The notes under the pieces: model-generated
Databases searched by the model: none
Told to the model about the DNA's origin: nothing
What the model saw: only the letters and a program-made list of their open reading frames with translations
Source: a virus
IMG/VR virus record: IMGVR_UViG_3300030085_004215
Coordinates: 99,824-120,405 of that record
Length of the DNA: 20,582 nucleotides
Direction: 5' to 3' (one strand)
Program-made: the position numbers and the translations under genes
Shown here: one piece after another, positions 8,276 through 15,672 of the stretch
Position numbering within the stretch: position 1 is the first letter of the stretch
How the letters are laid out: each line of letters begins with the position of its first letter

Positions 8276-10291
8276 TTAATTAGCATAATCCTGGTCATCG
8301 TTATCACCAGTCAAAGGTGGAACTTCACAACTATCGTTGTTACAGAACTTATCAACTTCTGCTTCTTCATTCTTTATCACACCAAATGATAACTTACCAA
8401 GTTTTGCAACTTCTTTATCATAAGTTTTTTCATCAATTGCTTCATAAGGCATTTGTTGATACGCACCATAATCATGTCTTGGTAATAACGAAATACCTTT
8501 CAAATGATACTGATAATAATTCAAACATGGAGCAATCTGATTTGACTCTGTTTCAGGATTAAATGTAACCGTACAACTTACTTGGTTGTCTGCCCAATGT
8601 CGTTGTAAAAACGCGGCCAAACTAAATTGTTCCCAAATTGATAGTTCAGCCGCAGTTTTTATCCCCTCACCGACATCTACGGGTATATCTACAACCATTG
8701 TTGTATCTTCTGAACCAAATGCTGGTTCTAAGTTGTAACCTGCTTTCTTTAATGGTTCTATTAATTCTGAATGTTTTGATAACCTAACCCTTCTTATATA
8801 AAATCTACTTTCTGGATAATGCAAACCTGGAGTAGCACCAGCCAATAATGAAACGGTACCACTTGGTTTAACTGAAGTAGTTTTAATTGACTTTGGTACA
8901 GCAAACCAATCAGAATACATATCATCCCACTCTTGAATAACATCGTATCCATGATTTAACCACTCCTTTAGTTCATTGATTCCTCTGTGAGTAATGAACT
9001 GAGCAACACCACTAACAGAACAACCAATTCTTCTATTTCTCAACATAACTCTATTGGTATCACTCCAATGAGTTCTTCCCAAAGTAACCGTTTTAGCATA
9101 CAAGTATGCATATTTTAATGTTCTAGCATAATCCTCAAAATCATCATGATTATCAGGAAAAGTTTCTACTAAACAACATAACTCGTATGATTCAAGAGAT
9201 TGTTCCAAACAAGGATTTCCACCCATAACTCTATGGTCTTTGTTATCTCCACCATTTTTCATACGAGAATATTTTCTCATATTGTCTAACCAAGCAAAAC
9301 CTGGTTCTCCATTATCATTAATTCTTTTTGCTGCTTCGGTATAATCCATACCTAATTCAGCGAATATACTATTATTAGATGTCCATCCATAAGTTTCCCT
9401 ATGTGGATTTACTTTATAATTTTTTAAATCTAAATATTCTTCAGAATTAGGGTCACCAAATACAATCTCAGCAGTTCTTCTTACATTACCTGCAACAACA
9501 CACTTACCGATTAGATTCATAATATCTACGATTGTTGTGATTGTGATAGGTTCTCCACTATTGTTTTCTAATACTTTTCTAATCTCTTCATGTACTTCTT
9601 CTAATGGTTCGTGTCCACTTGATACTCCACCAAATCCACTTATTGGTTCTCCTGCAGGTCTGATTTTAGAATAATCAAATTTAATTGTGGCTTGTCCATG
9701 AAAATAACTCTCTAATAATAGCTTAAGTGATTCTACCCAACCCTCACGAGTATCTGGTATTTCAAATACTTGTTCGTCTCTATCTTTTTCAACTCCTTTA
9801 ACTATTATTTCTCCTGCACCCTTTGTATCAAATCCAACACCTACACCCAACATACTTGCATCCATCAAGAAACAAAATGGTTTAGCATAATCTTCTTTTA
9901 GTGTTTTTGTTGATACGAAAGCACAATTGTTTAGGGCGGCGTATAATCCCTTTTTCTCTGTGATAGGCGTTCCCATCGCCCACAGACCGCGACCAGGAGG
10001 CAAAAACTTCATAGTGAAAATACGCTCATACATATCTTGAGCTGACTTTTGAGCTTGCCACGGATTCCACCCTAATTGATGTGATTCAATCCAATTCATT
10101 TGCATGGTGTAGGTTCCCTCTACAACCCTTTGTACTGTTTCCCACCATCTTTCGTTCTTACCATCTTCTTTAATTCTTGAGTAGGTTCTCATATAAACCA
10201 ATTCACCAAGACCATTAAAACCAAATGGTGGTTTCTTTCTTTTGTATTTACTTATAAAATTTTCTGATAAAACAAATTTTTTATTGTCCAT
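8276..10291 (-). CDS. nrdJ: Adenosylcobalamin-dependent (class II) ribonucleotide reductase, monomeric RTPR type
   Basis: A 671-residue reductase that converts ribonucleotides to deoxyribonucleotides, needing adenosylcobalamin but no oxygen and no small subunit. The cysteines match the Lactobacillus leichmannii RTPR pattern: C123 in NNCAFVST and C372 as the reducing pair, C361 in NPCLEQSLE as the thiyl-radical cysteine with E363 nearby, and a C-terminal shuttle pair C650-x4-C655. The 11-residue spacing from the radical cysteine to the second redox cysteine is the same as in RTPR. Other family segments are VVAGNVRRTAEI and KPSGTVSLLAGATPG. I chose the ATG at 10291, since the upstream extension begins only at a TTG and a GGGATG box lies 8 bases before the ATG. 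The next gene downstream is a TonB-dependent receptor. Confidence 0.95.
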   Translation of the reverse strand: MDNKKFVLSENFISKYKRKKPPFGFNGLGELVYMRTYSRIKEDGKNERWWETVQRVVEGTYTMQMNWIESHQLGWNPWQAQKSAQDMYERIFTMKFLPPGRGLWAMGTPITEKKGLYAALNNCAFVSTKTLKEDYAKPFCFLMDASMLGVGVGFDTKGAGEIIVKGVEKDRDEQVFEIPDTREGWVESLKLLLESYFHGQATIKFDYSKIRPAGEPISGFGGVSSGHEPLEEVHEEIRKVLENNSGEPITITTIVDIMNLIGKCVVAGNVRRTAEIVFGDPNSEEYLDLKNYKVNPHRETYGWTSNNSIFAELGMDYTEAAKRINDNGEPGFAWLDNMRKYSRMKNGGDNKDHRVMGGNPCLEQSLESYELCCLVETFPDNHDDFEDYARTLKYAYLYAKTVTLGRTHWSDTNRVMLRNRRIGCSVSGVAQFITHRGINELKEWLNHGYDVIQEWDDMYSDWFAVPKSIKTTSVKPSGTVSLLAGATPGLHYPESRFYIRRVRLSKHSELIEPLKKAGYNLEPAFGSEDTTMVVDIPVDVGEGIKTAAELSIWEQFSLAAFLQRHWADNQVSCTVTFNPETESNQIAPCLNYYQYHLKGISLLPRHDYGAYQQMPYEAIDEKTYDKEVAKLGKLSFGVIKNEEAEVDKFCNNDSCEVPPLTGDNDDQDYAN

Positions 10292-10334
10292 AATAGTAAC
10301 ATCCCTAATTAATTTCAAAACTCTATATCTAAGT

Positions 10335-10362
10335 ATTATATATATCGAACTTAATAATACAA
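10335..10362 (-). promoter_or_regulatory. Possible promoter for the reductase-receptor unit
   Basis: On the minus strand TTGTAT (10357-10362) and a perfect TATAAT (10335-10340) are separated by 16 bases, 44 bases upstream of the reductase start and beyond the helicase stop. The -35 box is weak, and the surrounding AT-rich sequence makes chance matches likely. Confidence 0.45.
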
Positions 10363-10407
10363 TATATACATATTTTTAGAAGTTTTTAAAAGTTTTTCTT
10401 TGAAGTT

Positions 10408-11769
10408 TTATTCAAACCCATCGTTGTCAAAATCTTTCTTTTTTTGTGCTAATGTTTTACGAATATACTCATCAGCATTATTCATTTTCCCTTGTACTTC
10501 TTGTCCCCCTTTCGTGTTTGTTTCATAAATTTGAATGAAACCTGTGTTTGTATTTATGGTTGCTGGAAAGGTTATTCCATCAGGCCCGAATCTATTTTTG
10601 ATTACATGAAATCTACCTGTGTTCGCAATCTTATCCTCTACCTTACGACTCATACTCATCACAAAATCTGCTGTCATCACTTTACTATAATCCTCAGATA
10701 CTTTACTTGCATCAATAACATCTTCCTCTAATGATGAACGATTTGCCTGTGATGCAGTCCATATTGGAATATCAAACTCACCTGCCATACCTCTTAACTC
10801 TTCATATACATGACCTATCTGATGTCGTTTCTCATTGAAATTTTGTGTTGATTTCATGATATCAGCATAATCCACAATAACCATATCTGGTTTGATACCT
10901 TGTAGTTCACATTGTTGTAAATGTGCAGTTAAAGTATTTACACTTGCAGTTCTTGTTGGATAGTATTTTATTATCAACTCACCTTTTAGTTGTCCGATTT
11001 TTTTCAGTACTTCTTCTTTATAATATTGTAGGTTTCCAGTCGGTTGTCCACTTACGATGGTATCATATCGTAATCCTACATACTGAGCATTTAGCTCTAA
11101 TGTATAATGAATCACTGTCAATCCTTTTTTAACAGCATGAGCACCTAAGGCCTGTAGTGTCCAAGATTTACCAATACCAGCAGGTGCAACTACAACTCCA
11201 AGTTCACCACCTGCCAATCCACCATCCATCAAATCATTAACACTATCCCATTGTGTTGGTAATGTATTTCTTGCTTGTTGATTCATTCGTTCTTCAAAAC
11301 CAGTGATGTACTCGTGACCTATATCTCGTTCTACACCTGCAGTCATTGCTTTATCTATAATAGTTTTTATCTCATCATATTTTTGAGTTTCTAATAATTC
11401 AACACTTTCCATTATGGCACTCTTAACAACTTGATTTTTACAAAACTCAAGTGATTTTTCTTTTATAAACTCTAAATCAGGTGATTCTCGATGTTGCCAT
11501 GCACCTCGTAAACTATCAATGATTGAAGTTTTTAATACATCATTATCCACATCATCAACTAAAACTTTTAATGCCTCCATTGTAGGAGTATTTTTATATT
11601 TAGTAAAATAATCTTTAACTGATTTTACTAAAAATTTATTTGAATCAGAGTCAAAATATCCTATTTCTAAAATATCAATAATCTGTTTTGTGAATTTATT
11701 ATCTACTAAAAGTGATGTTATTAATTTACTTTGAAAATTTGTGCCGTATTGTATTAAAGATTCACTCAT
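10408..11769 (-). CDS. 41: Replicative DNA helicase, DnaB/gp41 type
   Basis: A 453-residue SF4 hexameric helicase (T4 gp41 is 475), which unwinds the lagging-strand template at the fork. The C-terminal RecA-like domain shows Walker A APAGIGKS at 195-202, a catalytic-Glu strand HYTLE at 221-225, Walker B VIVDYAD at 297-303, and the later WTASQANR and KNRFGP segments typical of DnaB. The N-terminal 150 residues are the helical interaction domain. I chose the ATG at 11769, because the longer reading begins only at TTG. No good ribosome binding site precedes it, and it starts 8 bases after the upstream stop, so coupling is likely. No primase (gp61) or helicase loader (gp59) is in the window. Confidence 0.93.
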   Translation of the reverse strand: MSESLIQYGTNFQSKLITSLLVDNKFTKQIIDILEIGYFDSDSNKFLVKSVKDYFTKYKNTPTMEALKVLVDDVDNDVLKTSIIDSLRGAWQHRESPDLEFIKEKSLEFCKNQVVKSAIMESVELLETQKYDEIKTIIDKAMTAGVERDIGHEYITGFEERMNQQARNTLPTQWDSVNDLMDGGLAGGELGVVVAPAGIGKSWTLQALGAHAVKKGLTVIHYTLELNAQYVGLRYDTIVSGQPTGNLQYYKEEVLKKIGQLKGELIIKYYPTRTASVNTLTAHLQQCELQGIKPDMVIVDYADIMKSTQNFNEKRHQIGHVYEELRGMAGEFDIPIWTASQANRSSLEEDVIDASKVSEDYSKVMTADFVMSMSRKVEDKIANTGRFHVIKNRFGPDGITFPATINTNTGFIQIYETNTKGGQEVQGKMNNADEYIRKTLAQKKKDFDNDGFE

Positions 11770-11777
11770 AACCAATA

Positions 11778-11966
11778 TTAAATATCAAGGTTACTATACA
11801 AATCGTTAAGTTTTTTATCATAAAATTCCTTTGTTTTTTTATCTCTATATTTTTTTCTTGCTTTGGATTTTATCTCCTCCGCATTTCTTCTATAATGTTC
11901 CATTTGCCATCGGCGTTGTGCCTCCCTTCGCTCCTTTTCACTATGGTATTTTCTTTTTCTACCCAT
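11778..11966 (-). CDS. Small basic protein between flap nuclease and helicase
   Basis: A 62-residue, highly basic protein (GRKRKYHSEKERREAQRR at the start, then KSKARKKYRDKK), predicted helical and probably nucleic-acid binding. Short Arg/Lys-rich YRRN-type sequences like this occur in many phage proteins near HNH nucleases, but no nuclease motif is present here. The ATG overlaps the stop of the flap nuclease by 8 bases (ATGGGTAG), and the stop lies 8 bases before the helicase ATG, so it is translated as part of the replication unit. Its position next to the helicase makes an accessory or loading role possible, but that is inference. Confidence 0.7.
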   Translation of the reverse strand: MGRKRKYHSEKERREAQRRWQMEHYRRNAEEIKSKARKKYRDKKTKEFYDKKLNDLYSNLDI

Positions 11967-13014
11967 GAGTCTTTTCTGCCATTACATTCAATCTATTAAA
12001 TGTTGTTGCTAACCAACTATCAAGATTAGGAAGTGCAGTATAAAGTTTATCTTCTAAAAACATTTTTTGAAACTTATGTTTTATTGTCCGTTGAATAGGT
12101 TGTTCTATAATATTTTGAATAGTCCTTTTACTATGACCTGATATATTTAAATCATCTAAATCCATAAGTTTTTTATTTAATTCGAGTTGTTCCTTACTCT
12201 CCGTAATTAAACTACATAACTTATATTGTTTCTTCTTAGTATCAGCACTTTTTATCAAATCATTTATATCATAACGATGTGGTGATTCAAGCCAAGGAAA
12301 TAGTTTTTTTAATGTTGCCGGGCCAGCACCTTTAATACCTGGTATACCATCAGAAACATCTCCATCGAGAATTCTATACAATAAAAAGTTAGAAGAGTTT
12401 ATTCCATACTCATTTAACACTCGTTCCCTATCATACATTTTCTTTTTGGTAGGGGAGTATACTTGTATCCTATCATCAATTAATTGTAAGAAATCTTTAT
12501 CAGTAGACATTATGGTACATTTTTTTTCAAATAAATGTTTAGATGAATAACCTATAACATCATCTGCTTCTATATTAGGAATATTAGTTATTGTTAAAGG
12601 TAAACATTCAAGATATTCAATAACTCGATTCAGTTGTTGAATCATCATCTTGTGTTCTTGTTCACGAGTTAAAGAAATTCCATCTGTCCTATTTAATCTC
12701 AAAGACATTTTCCTACCAGCTTTGTAACCTGGAAAAATCTTTCTACGGCGGTTAGACCCACCCTTACCATCAAATACAATAATAGTTCGAGTAGGTCTAA
12801 CCATATTTATAGTGTAACCAATTGACCTTAAAAAACCAACTATTCCACCAATGTGAATACCATCTTCATTGGTAGTTGGTATTGCGGTAAATACCCTTAT
12901 AAAAGTATTTAATCCGTCTATTAATAAAACCGAGTCGTTTGGTTCACCACTATCTACCTTACCGCCAGATTTTTTTATCTCGTCAAGTATTGAAAGATAT
13001 TTCTGTTTAGTCAC
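11959..13014 (-). CDS. rnh: 5'-3' exonuclease / flap endonuclease (T4 RNase H-like)
   Basis: A 351-residue FEN-family nuclease that removes RNA primers and 5' flaps from Okazaki fragments. Metal-binding residues of the PIN-like fold are visible: D33 in LLIDGLN, D82 in VFDGKGG, an EADD cluster at 149-152, and D172 and D174 in STDKDF. The helix-hairpin-helix segment follows as GDVSDGIPGIKGAGPATL at 218-235, with D219 and D222. A longer open frame begins at 13086 inside the recombinase gene. I instead chose a GTG at 13014, because GAGG lies 6 bases before it and the extra N-terminal residues would be translated from inside uvsX. The GTG overlaps the recombinase stop by 8 bases (GTGACTAA). Confidence 0.9.
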   Translation of the reverse strand: MTKQKYLSILDEIKKSGGKVDSGEPNDSVLLIDGLNTFIRVFTAIPTTNEDGIHIGGIVGFLRSIGYTINMVRPTRTIIVFDGKGGSNRRRKIFPGYKAGRKMSLRLNRTDGISLTREQEHKMMIQQLNRVIEYLECLPLTITNIPNIEADDVIGYSSKHLFEKKCTIMSTDKDFLQLIDDRIQVYSPTKKKMYDRERVLNEYGINSSNFLLYRILDGDVSDGIPGIKGAGPATLKKLFPWLESPHRYDINDLIKSADTKKKQYKLCSLITESKEQLELNKKLMDLDDLNISGHSKRTIQNIIEQPIQRTIKHKFQKMFLEDKLYTALPNLDSWLATTFNRLNVMAEKTHG

Positions 13015-14107
13015 CAAGAACCTCATCAGTAAATTCCACATCATCAATACCAAGTTTTTCTCTATACTTGAGAACCACTTTATCACAAATGATTTTATAG
13101 ATGTGTTCTCTCAAATCATCATCACCTGTAATTAATTCTTCCCAATCCTTAGACATAAACTTGTGGTCTTTACCATTTTGGTCTGTTAAAGTATACCAAG
13201 AACCACCTTGTTTAACTAACTTATGTTCTTTTAATACAGTCAACCACGCACCATAATTATCTATACCTCTATCGAAATACATATCATAATCTGCGTGTCG
13301 TAAAGGTGGGCCTAATCGATTTTTAATAATCTGTGCTCTACACTTCATACCAAGTACATTCTTACCTGTATCCTTAATCTGTCCCATATTCTTTAAACGA
13401 ATACGAGTAGATGCATGAAATGGTAGTGCTTTTCCACCACTTGTTGTCCAAGGGTCTCCAAACATTACACCCAACTTTTGTCTTAATTGATTAGTAAACA
13501 CTAATGCTACTTTTTGTTTACCAATCATTTGAGTAATCTTTCTCATTGCTTTACTAATTACAATTGCTTTTGCAGTTGCCCAACCATCTTTATCAAAATC
13601 TGCTTCCATCTCAACTTTAGTTGATGCAGCTGCAAGTGAATCAACTAAGATTGTAACTAACCTATCTTTATCACTTTCTCTAACTTTAGTTACAATCTCA
13701 TCAATCGCTTCAAAAATATCCTCAACGGTTTCCAAATGTAGATATAACATTTTACTCATATCTATTCCGATAACTTCCATAAACTCTTGTGAAACTGAAG
13801 TTTCAGTATCTATATAAACTGCAACTCCACCTTTCTTCTGAGTTTCTGCAAGTAAATGAGCACCAAGTAGTGATTTACCACTTGATTCTAATCCATTAAT
13901 TTCTGTGATACGACCAACTGCGATTCCACCATCTGGTCTATTTGATATTGCTAAATCTAACATAGAACTACCAGTAGAAATAAAATCCTTAATATCAGTA
14001 GGTGTTGTATCCGTACCATCAAGAAAATATGCTACTTTAGTATCTTTGAATTTTTTATTTAAACTGTCAGCCAGAGTATCTGCCAAAACATCGTGTACTG
14101 ATGCCAT
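13007..14107 (-). CDS. uvsX: RecA-like recombinase UvsX
   Basis: A 366-residue strand-exchange protein (T4 UvsX is 391) for recombination-dependent replication and repair. Walker A is GLESSGKS at 72-79, followed by a YIDTETSVS catalytic segment, a Walker B-like strand TILVDSLAAAST, and the VFTNQLRQKLGVMFGDPWTTSGGKALPFHAS region corresponding to the DNA-binding loops. The ATG at 14107 has AGGAG 8 bases upstream. It lies between gp32, its usual partner, and the flap nuclease. A stable stem-loop region precedes the ribosome binding site, which may affect its translation. Confidence 0.93.
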   Translation of the reverse strand: MASVHDVLADTLADSLNKKFKDTKVAYFLDGTDTTPTDIKDFISTGSSMLDLAISNRPDGGIAVGRITEINGLESSGKSLLGAHLLAETQKKGGVAVYIDTETSVSQEFMEVIGIDMSKMLYLHLETVEDIFEAIDEIVTKVRESDKDRLVTILVDSLAAASTKVEMEADFDKDGWATAKAIVISKAMRKITQMIGKQKVALVFTNQLRQKLGVMFGDPWTTSGGKALPFHASTRIRLKNMGQIKDTGKNVLGMKCRAQIIKNRLGPPLRHADYDMYFDRGIDNYGAWLTVLKEHKLVKQGGSWYTLTDQNGKDHKFMSKDWEELITGDDDLREHIYKIICDKVVLKYREKLGIDDVEFTDEVLGD

Positions 14108-14133
14108 ATATTAATCTCCTATTTTAAGAAATG

Positions 14134-14201
14134 TGGGGTGGTTCCAGAAGTACGGAGTGTTCCGTTTGATACTAGCAGTGGTAAAAACCTTAGCCACCCC
14201 A
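14134..14201 (-). ncRNA. Multi-branched RNA structure between gp32 and uvsX
   Basis: On the minus strand an 8-base-pair closing stem, TGGGGTGG (14201-14194) with CCACCCCA (14141-14134), encloses two smaller hairpins: GGT-TTTT-ACC (14189-14180) and ACGGA-ACAC-TCCGT (14165-14152). It fills most of the only sizeable gap inside the replication cluster, just before the uvsX ribosome binding site. It lacks a U tract, so it is not a simple terminator. It may be a 5' regulatory structure, a processing site or a small RNA. Confidence 0.6.
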
Positions 14202-14215
14202 TTATGAATTTACTA

Positions 14216-14968
14216 TTAAGAGTTAAATAACTCGTCAAAAGCCTCTGTAGTATTATTTGCCACAGGTGTACTTTTCAAATCAGTAGTTGATACAGTTTCT
14301 TTTTCATCTTCAGATGAATCTTCACTTGGGTTCAACCACTCATTTAACACATCTGTCAAATCTTCATACGACAACTCTTGATAGATTTCTTTAATGTCTT
14401 GTTGTGTCTTGACTAATTCAAGAACATCAGGTTCATCAGAAATAGGAGTTTGATTTGGTTTAACACGAATGTTTGTTTTAGGATAACTTGCACCTGTCTC
14501 TTCGGCTGATAGAAATTCTACCACGACATCACGACCATTTACTGGGTCTGTAATATCACCATAATCAGGGTCTGCTATTATAGAAAGTAGTTCTTGATAA
14601 ACTGTCTTTCCAAATCCCCAAAACTTCACTCCTTGTTTTTCTTCACCTCTTACAATGACTGGAGCAAAAGTTCTCATCTTAGCTTCTAACTTACGAGCAA
14701 GTTGATAATCTTCTTTACTACCACTTCCTTTTAGTTTTTGAGCAAACTCTTCAATAGGGTCTGGTCTTCCAAAAGAAGTTGGTGAAAGATAAGAACGATT
14801 GTTCAGATTGTAATGAAAGAAAAGTTCAATAAAAGGATTATCTTTATTGAATGCATAAGGAACGATTCTTATTTGAGTTTTACCTGGTTGTGGTTTCCAA
14901 AGACTGGAAGTACGATTATTTGTGGTTTGTAACTGATTGAGTCGCTTTTTAATTGCATTTAAATCCAT
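14216..14968 (-). CDS. 32: Single-stranded DNA-binding protein (T4 gp32-like)
   Basis: A 250-residue protein (T4 gp32 is 301) that coats single-stranded DNA at the fork and coordinates polymerase, helicase and recombinase. It begins with a basic LNAIKKRLNQLQ segment resembling the cooperativity domain. The core contains the WKPQPGKTQIRIVPY and KFWGFGKTVYQELLSI segments typical of the OB fold. The C-terminus is acidic and Ser/Thr-rich (EDSSEDEKE) and ends in AFDELFNS, the usual partner-binding tail. There are no cysteines, so the zinc site of T4 gp32 is absent and the segment LSPTSFGRPDP stands in that region. A GGAG lies 8 bases before the ATG. The leader holds a hairpin and a long AU-rich stretch. 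Confidence 0.9.
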   Translation of the reverse strand: MDLNAIKKRLNQLQTTNNRTSSLWKPQPGKTQIRIVPYAFNKDNPFIELFFHYNLNNRSYLSPTSFGRPDPIEEFAQKLKGSGSKEDYQLARKLEAKMRTFAPVIVRGEEKQGVKFWGFGKTVYQELLSIIADPDYGDITDPVNGRDVVVEFLSAEETGASYPKTNIRVKPNQTPISDEPDVLELVKTQQDIKEIYQELSYEDLTDVLNEWLNPSEDSSEDEKETVSTTDLKSTPVANNTTEAFDELFNS

Positions 14969-15011
14969 TGATTATTCTCCATTATGTTTATTGTTCATTA
15001 TTCATTAATTA

Positions 15012-15047
15012 ATCAAGTGTAACCTTGATACATTAATAAGTATATCA
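15012..15047 (-). promoter_or_regulatory. gp32 promoter and leader hairpin
   Basis: On the minus strand an extended -10 (TGATATACT, 15047-15039) is followed by a hairpin ATCAAG-GTTACA-CTTGAT (15029-15012) and then about 40 bases of nearly unstructured A/U-rich leader up to the gp32 ATG. T4 gp32 represses its own mRNA by binding from a 5' pseudoknot into an unstructured AU-rich leader, and this arrangement is similar. The -35 region is poor. Autoregulation is inference. Confidence 0.45.
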
Positions 15048-15084
15048 TTTTTTAACTAAAATACATTTTATTTTCAAAAAAGAC

Positions 15085-15155
15085 AAAAAAAAAGGTTCTG
15101 TAGTTTTTTAAGTTTAATATATAGTGGAAACTAAAAATCGGTCGAACCTTTTTTT
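15085..15155 (-). terminator. Terminator at the 3' end of the structured RNA
   Basis: On the minus strand AAAAAAAGGTTC (15155-15144) pairs with GAACCTTTTTTT (15098-15087), with an inner TAGTTT/AAACTA stem (15133-15128 with 15106-15101). The transcript ends in a run of nine T residues at 15093-15085. The loop is long but branched, and the U tract is strong. Confidence 0.75.
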
Positions 15156-15551
15156 AAAGTTGAAATTTTTGGGGATGTAGGATTAACGATTACCTACAAC
15201 TTCAAGCTCAGATTTTTTCTACCTTGTACCTAACACCTTTCAGTTACGAAAATTCTTCTAAATGATGGTTAGTCATCGTTGAAGTGAGTACAACCTCTGT
15301 GCCATTACCTTAACTCTCTGAGTTTAGTTTATTCGGTCATGAAGTGGGATTTCAGTTTTACCCTTACCCACAACAAGGTCAATAGAATCGTTTCTATTGT
15401 TATATCTTGAAGTACATTCTCTTAGTATTGTCATACGGTATTTTGAACATTTACCCGAATACCAACTCACCACAAGTCTAAGAGCGGATTACCTTATGAG
15501 CTTCTAAAGTGTACTCATTGTTCGGTCAATCCCATACAGAGTTAATTACTC

Positions 15552-15579
15552 TCTGTACTTTCAAAATTTCAATTGTCAA
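15552..15579 (-). promoter_or_regulatory. Possible promoter inside the 5' part of the structured RNA region
   Basis: A perfect TTGACA (15579-15574) is followed after 16 bases by a weak TACAGA (15557-15552) on the minus strand. If used, the RNA would start near 15545 rather than near 15610. The -10 box also forms part of a hairpin, so this is uncertain. Confidence 0.3.
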
Positions 15580-15640
15580 AAAACATTTTGTATCTCAAAC
15601 TCGATACATTAATATATATGTATATAAAATCCCAAAATGT

Positions 15641-15672
15641 ATTTTTTTTTATTTTTTTTTTATTTTTTTTTA
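15641..15672. repeat. Helically phased T tracts
   Basis: On the plus strand T runs of nine, ten and nine are interrupted by single A residues at 15641, 15651, 15662 and 15672, a spacing of 10, 11 and 10 bases. This matches the DNA helical repeat and would favour intrinsic curvature. It lies immediately after the TonB-C gene stop and upstream of the structured RNA. It could act as an UP-like element or simply be low-complexity sequence. Confidence 0.6.

Larger units (their letters stand above)
15085..15610 (-). ncRNA. Large structured non-coding RNA, family unknown
   Basis: About 520 bases with no credible gene but many strong stems on the minus strand: TGTATC/GATACA (15589-15608), TACAGAG/CTCTGTA (15535-15557), GGATTGACC/GGTAATCC with one bulge enclosing ATGAG/CTCAT (15486-15532), GGTATT/AATACC (15437-15463), CAATAGAA-ACGA-TTCTATTG (15380-15399), GTGGG/CCCAC (15344-15371), and TGTAGG/CCTACA (15176-15198). 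A perfect 8-base complementarity joins 15510-15517 with 15285-15292, possibly a long-range pairing. The 3' end is an intrinsic terminator at 15085-15155. I looked for, and did not find, the conserved boxes of tmRNA or RNase P RNA. Large phage RNAs such as GOLLD and ROOL are possible relatives by size and setting only. The exact 5' end is uncertain. Confidence 0.75.

Noticed and set aside
13015-13086. N-terminal extension of the flap nuclease inside uvsX
   Set aside because: The extension is explained by overlap with another reading frame; a GTG with a well-placed GAGG lies at the gene junction.
14119-14202. A 27-codon open frame on the minus strand between gp32 and uvsX
   Set aside because: No ribosome binding site precedes its ATG and the stretch is better explained by the strong stem and inner hairpins; in a short gap an open frame of this length can easily arise by chance.
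15141-15150. GGTTCGA-like sequence resembling a tRNA T-loop or tmRNA end
   Set aside because: It is one arm of the terminator stem; no acceptor, D or anticodon arms surround it and no tmRNA tag frame or RNase P core boxes were found.
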